Shown here piece after piece: positions 58,169 to 64,000 of a stretch of 64,000 bases of DNA. Where the stretch lies: contig KQ965737.1 in the NCBI GenBank assembly GCA_001574975.1, forward strand, positions 846,288-910,287, read 5' to 3'. The position numbers and the translations under genes were made by a program. The stretch comes from Gonapodya prolifera JEL478 (Eukaryota > Monoblepharomycota > Monoblepharidomycetes > Monoblepharidales > Gonapodyaceae). Each line of letters starts with the position of its first letter. Position 1 is the stretch's first letter. Below the pieces are notes generated by a model. It worked only from the letters and a program-made list of their open reading frames with translations. It was not told the origin of the DNA and ran no database searches.

Positions 58169-60194
58169 TTATTTCCCGTTGCCACGCACACCTATGCCCT
58201 GCACGCCCCTCACGGCCTCGAGCAATGTGTCCACGCCAATGTTGCCCCCGCACACCACCAACACGACGTTGGCGCCCCGCAGCCGGTCAATGGTCACGTC
58301 GGCCCCGCTGGTCACCATCTGGTCCTGGACCTGGGCGGGATCCTGCGGTGCACCGGCACCGGCACCAGCACCCGCAGCGAGAGTGACGGCGCGCTCCACA
58401 TCGCGCACAAACCCGGCCACGGCGGCGGCCCCTGCGCCCTCGACGACTTTCCCGCCATCCAAGCACGTGCGCATTGCCGTGCGGATCTCGTCCTCGCCGA
58501 CCTCGACCCACCTGTCCACGACCTGCTTGCACGCGGCAAACGTGGCCGAGCCCTCCTCGATCCCGCCCGCGGAGCCGTCGGAGAGGGTCGGTTCGTTGGG
58601 GCAGCGGGGGTCGCCCTCGGGGATGATGGCGCCGGCGAGCAGCGAGCGGTGCATAAATGGGCTTGCGGCCGGCTGCACGCCCACGACGAGCGGGGAGGTG
58701 GAGGTGGAGGTGAAGCGAGAGGAGGCGAGGAAGAAGAGCGGGTGGCCCTTGAGGAACCCGCCGATGCCTGTCATGAGCCCGCCGCCGCCGACGACGGCGT
58801 AGAGGAGGTCTGGGATGCGCTCCTCCTCCTCCTCCTTCTCGTCCTCCTCCTTCTCCGTCGTCCGAGTATGCGCGGCAAGCTGCCGCGTGATCTCGACCGC
58901 GCAGGTGCCCTGCCCCGCAGCCACGGTCAGGTCGTTGTAGGGCGGGATGTAGACGGCGCCGGTACTGTCTGCGAGAGCCCGCGCGTGGGTCTCGGAGTGG
59001 AGGACGTCTGTGCCGTGGAAGATGATTTCGAACGGGGCATTGGTGGTGGATCCGGTGGATCCGGCGGATGGGACCCCGCTGCCGCTGCCGCCGCTGGCTA
59101 GACCGTCGTCACCGTCGAGATAGAGCTGAAGCGCTGCGAGTTTCGACGGGGAGACGTTCGTGGGGAGCACGATTGTGTTGCCGACGAGGTTGAGTTCGTG
59201 GAAGACGTGTGCGCACGCGCGGGCTGTTTGCGTGCGTGTGTGTGTGCGTGTGTTTGTGTGTGTGTGTTTGTGTGTGTGTCAGCGATCGTCGTGAAGACGG
59301 CGATGGAGACAGAGACGATGGTGAGTGGTGAGTGGTGAGTGGTGAGTGGAAAGTGGAAAGTGGAAAGTGGAAAGTGGAAAGTGGCGAGTGGTAAAAAAGG
59401 CCCGCTCCGGTGGATGCCGATGCACCCCTCGGGCAGACAGCCTCGGTCAGCATTCTTTGCTCGTCCCTACTCCCTCGAGCACGCCCCGCGCTGTATCATT
59501 CGCGCTCCGCGCAGGGACGTTCGCCTCCTGCGGACACACTCGGTGCGCTCGTGTCCTCGGTCAGCGCCTAGCGGCGCTTAGGCCTCGGGTTCGCTCGGCG
59601 AGGAACAGTCCGCTTCGCGGGGCACTCGCCTCCGGCGGACAGCCTCGCTGCGCTCGGGCCTCGGTCAGCGCCTAGCGGCGCTTAGGCCTCGGGCTCACTA
59701 CGCTCGAGGAGTCCTCACCGTGGTTTCCAGTCGAGCTCGTGACAAACCGCGGGAAAGGCCTGCCCTCTCTTCTCGCCCTTTCGACCTCGTGCAAAATCTT
59801 GTTTGTTGCGCCACGGATCTTGAACGCTCCTACATAGGGGTCCGTGGTGGTGGGAGGTAGGGTACATAAGGAGTGGTTCCTTGCAGCAGCAGCACGCGCG
59901 ATGCAGATTGCAGCGAGCCGCAGGCAATACCACGCACGCACCGGTCCTCTGCTCGGACTCCCACTTGATCCACACGCTGAGATCGGTCCACAGCTCGCGG
60001 ATGTGGTCGACGCTCTTGCCCGCGGTCGCGTGGCTGCGTTCCCATGCTTGCCGCAGCAGGGCGTTCGCCCAGTGCGAGAGTCCGAGGTGGCGCTCGAGCG
60101 GCGTCTTCAGCACGCGCGGCGACACGGCGGGGAATGCGGCGACGACGGCGGCGTGGATGTGCGCGGGCGTGGGCGGTGGCTGTGCAGGTGCCAT
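58169..60194 (-). CDS. PLP-dependent threonine/serine dehydratase-like enzyme
   Basis: The protein belongs to the fold-II PLP family that deaminates Ser/Thr. Exon 1 gives AVSPRVLKTPLERHLGLSHW and DLSVWIKWESEQRTGA. After an intron the active-site lysine motif reads DPYVGAFKIRGATNKILHEV, followed by FPRFVTSSTGNHARACAHVF (S-x-G-N-H phosphate site, joined across the long intron) and LNLVGNTIVLPTNVSPSKLA. Later come YIPPYNDLTVAAGQGTCAVE, LLYAVVGGGGLMTGIGGFLK (the tetraglycine PLP-phosphate loop), EGSATFAACKQVVDRWVEVG and VVLVVCGGNIGVDTLLEAV. No C-terminal ACT domain is present, so it is not the isoleucine-pathway regulatory type. Acidic and Gly/Ser-rich inserts near 58830 and 59060 are unusual. 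The second intron (59224-59718) is 495 nt and full of repeats. Confidence 0.87.
59227..59279 (+). repeat. TG-rich microsatellite at the 3' end of an intron
   Basis: This is an alternating TG tract with occasional TGCG and TTTG interruptions, within the dehydratase intron. On the transcribed sense strand it is a CA-rich tract directly upstream of the CAG acceptor (59224-59226), replacing the usual pyrimidine tract. Confidence 0.85.
59321..59390 (+). repeat. ten-unit 7-bp tandem repeat
   Basis: Four GTGAGTG units are followed by five GAAAGTG units and one GCGAGTG, without gaps, inside the dehydratase intron. The block structure shows two successive rounds of unit expansion. Confidence 0.9.
59430..59718 (-). 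repeat. GC-rich hairpin repeat inside an intron (copy 2)
   Basis: The donor-proximal part of the dehydratase intron is a chain of small imperfect hairpins: GCCTAAGCGCCGCTAGGC, CGAGCGCAGCGAGG, CCGCCGGAGGCGAGTG and others on the sense strand. It includes a 104-bp tandem duplication: the same 35 nt occur at 59555-59589 and 59659-59693. Elements CGAGCG.AGCGAG, GTCTG/CTGTC.GCCGGAGGCGA and GACAGCGCGG-like blocks recur in sense orientation in the intron at 28720-28969. Confidence 0.75.
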
Positions 60195-60531
60195 TGCTGC
60201 GGGGGTGTGTGGCGCGGCAGCGGGGATGGGCGACAAGACGACTTTTTTGATGCGCGACTGTGCCGCAGTGAGGCACCCAGACGCACGACTGCTAAAACTG
60301 GTTGACCCGCTACCCAGACCCCCAGACCCCCGACGGCGGGATACAGAGCGGGCCGAAGGGTTTGTAGCACCAAATCATATTGTATCAAAGGCTACATAGT
60401 CGTTTTCATCAATTGGAAGCAAAAAGTGTAAGTGTCTGTGTCCGTGAGATCCCTGCGCCTGCGCTATCTGCGAGATCTGTCAAGATGCCAACTGGCAGAC
60501 AGAGGAGACACCAGCAGGCGCAAGAGATTGG

Positions 60532-60621
60532 GCAAGAGCGTACAATATATCCAATATAATGCCACCCTTAGCTTGTGCAAGAGCGTACAGTATATCCAAT
60601 ATCGTGCCACACTTTCCTTTC
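60532..60621 (+). repeat. 45-bp tandem duplication
   Basis: Two adjacent copies start with GCAAGAGCGTACA.TATATC at 60532 and 60577, with a few substitutions. The period of 45 is a multiple of three, and the plus-strand frame reads KSVQYIQY twice, but I see no other sign of coding. Confidence 0.8.
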
Positions 60622-60994
60622 CTTCTTTCCTTGCGTTGCGCAAACCCTCTCCCCTGACATTAAAGAACGTCAAAAAAAGACACTTTCATATTGCCGTGGT
60701 TGACCATCGTCCAATTCTTCATCAGCGCATCGCGTCCTTCCCACCAGATTGCAGATTGCAAGGCTGTTTCCCATCGCAGTCAAGCCGAGCTCATCTGGAA
60801 GGGAATGGTTGCAGCGCAAGGCAAGGAGCAGGTGCAGAAGCAGGAGCAGGTGCAGAAGCAGTGTGGGCCATGAAGGGCCTGCCTCCTGTTGCAGGGTCTC
60901 AGTTCACACTGACGGTCCACATCACATTTACAGTTGGACGGAGCAAAAACAAACAGGGGGCTCGTGCCTGCACACACGCACGCAAGCACGCGCA

Positions 60995-61290
60995 TGCACC
61001 CTGTGCCCTGACATGGATACAAGGTCAGAGTTGTCTTGAGGACGGGGGTTTTCAGCGGTTGCGGTTCCTGCAATCCCAGTGAACAGAAATGAACCACGTT
61101 CGTCGGCCCACATGCAGTGCAGAGCGCCGTCTTGTAGCAGTGCAAGTGCGGCTTGACCCGACACCGGACGTGCCGTTCGAGGTACAGCCCGAGTTTTGAC
61201 TGTAGTCTGCGAGGCTGGTTGGGGAGCATGATTGCGTTTCCAACCACTCCCTGGTGCCAAAACACGTGGGCAATGGGCACACGTACCACC
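60995..61290 (-). pseudogene. relic resembling an exon of the adjacent dehydratase
   Basis: On the minus strand the frame AHVFWHQGVVGNAIMLPNQP resembles ACAHVFHELNLVGNTIVLPT of the intact gene, and SKLGLYLERH resembles SKLAALQLYL just downstream. At DNA level GTTGGAAACGCAATCATGCT matches GTCGGCAACACAATCGTGCT. After this the frame diverges, and no catalytic lysine or tetraglycine exon is found nearby. It looks like a decayed partial duplication in the same orientation, about 2 kb upstream of the intact exon. Confidence 0.45.
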
Positions 61291-61796
61291 CATGCCGGTT
61301 ATGACAGAGATGGAGACGTGTGATGAAAGCCCGGAGTGATGTGAACTTGTGGAGATTTACAGAAAACCAAACTCCCCTCGACAACCCCCGGAAGGATGGT
61401 TTTCGGATCGCGCACTGTATCCCATTCAACTGGTGACACACCAAGTGTATATGTATGAAGAAACCTCACCTATTTGCAAGGAGAACGAGGATGCGCAGAA
61501 GCACTCCATCCGGGAGTGTGTCCATAAGTTGTTGTGTGGCTGTGCGGCAAGGCGCTCCTTCCATCCCCATCAATTGTATGTATTTCCATCACTTGTGAGA
61601 GTGCATGTATGACAGTGACGTCTTAAAACCTGAAGTATCTTTTTCCTGCCCTCCTCCACTCACGCTCAATGTCTCAATGAAACTCTTCCACTAATGATTT
61701 GATGATAACTTTACAAGATGGGTCACCTTGGGTCGACAGCGTTTTGGATTGACTTTTGGTAGATTAGGGTAGCTATACTCAGATTGATTCCACATC

Positions 61797-61996
61797 TGCG
61801 TTACGCAGATCCAGTTGGTCTGCCTGTTTCATCTCTGCGCTACCCTGATTCCTGCAATACGCCATTAAAGCCAGATGTTACGCCTCTGCATTACACAGAC
61901 TCCCATTGATCCGGCCTTGCATTACACAATAGTACCTATTTAGACTGTCATTCCGCCTTTGCATTACACATACCGCTTGCTCCGTTTCTGCATTAC
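61797..61996 (+). repeat. array of seven spaced TGCATTAC-like motifs
   Basis: Motifs TGCGTTAC, TGCGCTAC, TGCAATAC, TGCATTAC (three times) and TGCATTAC again start at 61797, 61836, 61853, 61887, 61918, 61960 and 61989. Most are preceded by a short pyrimidine-rich CCTCT or CCTTT and several are followed by ACA. Spacing is 17-42 nt, so it is not a simple tandem repeat. Confidence 0.6.
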
Positions 61997-62362
61997 ATTT
62001 GCTTGGGATACTGTTCCTCCCTGAGTTGGCTGATTGTAAAACAACCTCTGCAAGCAGTTGCTTTTGTAGATCCCTCATTCAGAACTCGCAGAACTTTGTA
62101 TTATAATACAATGGTGATTGCCCGTGCTTCAAACTTAACTTGGTTGGTTGACATGCGCAGCAAAGGACGACGCAATCACAGCTGAAGGATGTGGACTGGA
62201 GTTCCACTTGGAGCCATGCTGACTTCCTTTCCAATTTCCTGCCACGACACTTTCCTTGTTGGAGCCAAGGTTTGTTTGCAGCACTGATCAAGAGAAGAAG
62301 CTGAGTTGGGCACATTGACATCATCAGCCAAACAGATGTCACGCACCGTGATCCAGCTGTTC

Positions 62363-64000
62363 TCATAGGAAAGCGCGCTCAGGGCTCATGAGCAGCCTGT
62401 GCTTGACATAGAAAACATACCATGGAACTGTGCAAATTGCTTGACCAGCGAAAATGCAGAGGTTAATCACAGTGTACAGCTAGAAGCGAGGTTTTGCGGA
62501 CCGGCTTGAATTGTAAAGTACAATGCCAATTTCTTACCTGGTAGAGCACAAGTGATATAAAGCTTGTCAAGATAAAAGCTGCAGTAATGACTGCTCCGAC
62601 ACTTCCCAGTGGTGCCTGGAAGTCCACAAAGTGAGAATTCAGTCGAGCTCTGCTGAACGTCCAACTCACGCGATAGGGTCTCAGGGTGCTTGCCATGGAA
62701 TACTTCAGCCTGATGTAACACATCACTCTCCAAAAATTGTTCATTGACTCATATACAATCACAATTATGACACCAAACTAGACCATGTCAGTGAGATACA
62801 GTGAGAGGGTCGTAAGTGAGTACCATCAAAAACCACTCACAGCCTGTGCATTCGTGCCACCATACTTGGCACCCAGAGCAGCAACCATTGCTCCAATTGA
62901 CGTGGCAATGTTTGCCATATACGGCGATCCATTGCCGTTCGTCAAAGACAGCTTTGTGGGCAGATATCCACCCCGCAAGTTGGCATACACAGTGTGGCCC
63001 ACAAGGTGCACACAGACAAGGAGCGCAGCCACTGCGGGCCACACGTTCACAAACACTGCTGCCTGAAAGGCAGAACTTGTAGTGTCAGTGATGTTCAACA
63101 CCACCATCATGTTGCTGAGCAGCGGCGTTGCCGAGCCAGCAATAGAAGCAGCTCTGGGTGAGGCAGCTGGGGATCTGGAAAATGAAGTTGCCAATGTATC
63201 AATTCTTGCAACAAAGAAGTGGCGCTTCACCAAACTCACATGATTAATGTCATTAAACCCATGATGAAGAACACCACCAAAACTGTATTGTGCGACGTCC
63301 CAACAGAGTCACCAATATCCACTGATTCTTCAGCCAAAGCATGAGCAGCTTCAATTCCAGAATAGAGCCAGGTGGAAACAGCCATGGCCGCAAAGACACC
63401 TTGAAGAGTCACTGAATTCATTACCTTGCGAATGGCAGTATTGTCGGGATCTTGGAGATCGGTGGCACTGAATCCCGAGTTGAGAAACATCACTTGCCAA
63501 TCAAAGGCAGTGACGCTCTTCAAGGGGTGGACAGCGTTGTATTGATGGTCCAGCAAGCATAAATGGTTCAACAACCAACTTACTATGAAGAACCAGACAA
63601 GAAAACATCTGAAGGCGGTGATTGCGGCCACTCGAACACAGTTAAACATTGTCCTAACTTGGCAGGCACTGATGAAGTTTGTTGTGACAAGCAGGGCAAT
63701 CCAAAAGACGGGCTCCATATTTGCGTCCATTCCCGTGGCGACCGCAAATGAAGATATGACTTGGAGACACTGCGGTTCAAAATGGAATGTCAGAAGTGAT
63801 GCGCTGTGCGTGTAGTTTAGGGCTAGTGAATGGACAACGCACTGTTGCCACGGAAAGTGTCCAGAGGAGCACTGCCTGTCACAATGGGTAAATTACGTTG
63901 CTTCAAGAGAATCGAGATGGGCTTGGATCGCCATGGGACGCTCACGCTGTAGCCCATGAGAATGCCTCCAACTGGACCAAATGCAACATTTGCCCACGTC
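62363..64000 (-). CDS. APC-family amino acid permease, incomplete at the window edge
   Basis: This is a multi-helix transporter whose 5' part lies beyond position 64000. Exons give helices ANVAFGPVGGILMGYS (window edge), NMEPVFWIALLVTTNFISAC, AFRCFLVWFFIVSWLLNHLC, then LQGVFAAMAVSTWLYSGIEA followed by AHALAEES, which matches the conserved W-x-Y-x-G-x-E-A...EE motif of amino-acid/choline permeases. VLVVFFIMGLMTLIM, WPAVAALLVCVHLVGHTVYA, ANIATSIGAMVAALGAKYGG and VGAVITAAFILTSFISLVLY follow. The last exon is CIFAGQAICTVPWYVFYVKH, ending SPERAFL. Introns are short. The substrate cannot be read. It is the only clearly partial gene in the window. Confidence 0.8.

Larger units (their letters stand above)
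60195..62362. other. 2.2-kb interval with short repeats and a gene relic
   Basis: Between the dehydratase start and the 3' end of the permease gene I find no intact gene. The interval holds a 45-bp tandem duplication near 60532, a run of GGAGCAGGTGCAGAAGCA repeats near 60825-60862, a dehydratase-like relic near 61,000-61,300 and a spaced TGCATTAC motif array near 61,800-62,000, each described separately. Confidence 0.45.

Noticed and set aside
61797-61996. CRISPR-like reading of the spaced motif array
   Set aside because: Repeats are only 8-12 nt, spacing is uneven, the context is eukaryotic and there are no cas genes.
1-64000. Intact transposons or virus-like elements
   Set aside because: No transposase, reverse transcriptase, integrase or capsid-type motifs and no long terminal or inverted repeats were recognised on either strand.

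Overview
The window is nuclear DNA from a eukaryote, most likely a fungus. Genes are tightly packed on both strands. Most coding regions are broken by short GT-AG introns, usually about 50-75 nt, and nearly every gene needs splicing to give a sensible protein. The set fits a fungal housekeeping region: V-ATPase subunit d, molybdopterin synthase small subunit, ornithine carbamoyltransferase, exocyst Sec5, WDR48, a GPR1/FUN34-type acetate carrier, hydratase-2 and acyl-CoA-binding protein. A TKL-like kinase and a multi-module Arc1/AIMP1-like protein suggest, but do not prove, an early-diverging (zoosporic) lineage. I saw no rRNA, no convincing tRNA, no CRISPR array and no intact transposon or virus-like element.

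Layout. 1-5 kb: a tRNA-binding cofactor with three repeated GST-C-like modules and an EMAPII-like domain, next to a single-module paralogue ending in a membrane anchor. 5.6-10 kb: VMA6, the MoaD-type sulfur carrier, ornithine carbamoyltransferase and a very acidic protein built from 30-nt exons. 10.4-18.8 kb: SEC5 and WDR48, both minus strand. 20.5-25.2 kb: a divergent Nudix/NmrA-like pair and an acetate/ammonium-type transporter. 25.2-27.9 kb: gene-poor, with a diverged duplication. 27.9-31.5 kb: a Rossmann-fold dehydratase/reductase-like gene and an unknown single-exon protein. 31.5-35 kb: gene-poor, with one copy of a dispersed repeat. 35-47.3 kb: a TKL-like kinase, a FYVE-like/alpha-beta hydrolase fusion, a 2-oxoglutarate oxygenase, hydratase-2, a second hydrolase and ACBP. 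48.7-52.5 kb: an unknown disordered protein and a 2-hydroxyacid dehydrogenase. 53.4-60.2 kb: a membrane-tethered bZIP factor and a PLP threonine/serine-dehydratase-like enzyme. 60.2-64 kb: short repeats, a dehydratase relic and the C-terminal part of an APC-family permease that runs off the window.

The most unusual items are four. (i) The Arc1-like gene pair, where the same module carries either an OB-fold tRNA-binding tail or a transmembrane tail. (ii) The acidic nuclear-type protein made of phase-0 mini-exons. (iii) A GC-rich hairpin repeat found in sense orientation in two unusually long introns 30 kb apart. (iv) An ATF6/CREB3-like membrane-tethered bZIP with a Met/His-rich patch.

Exon boundaries were inferred by eye from splice signals and from continuity of recognisable protein sequence, so individual junctions can be off even where the gene call is firm. 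Two ambiguous bases (near 29,094 and 38,207) both appear to fall in introns.
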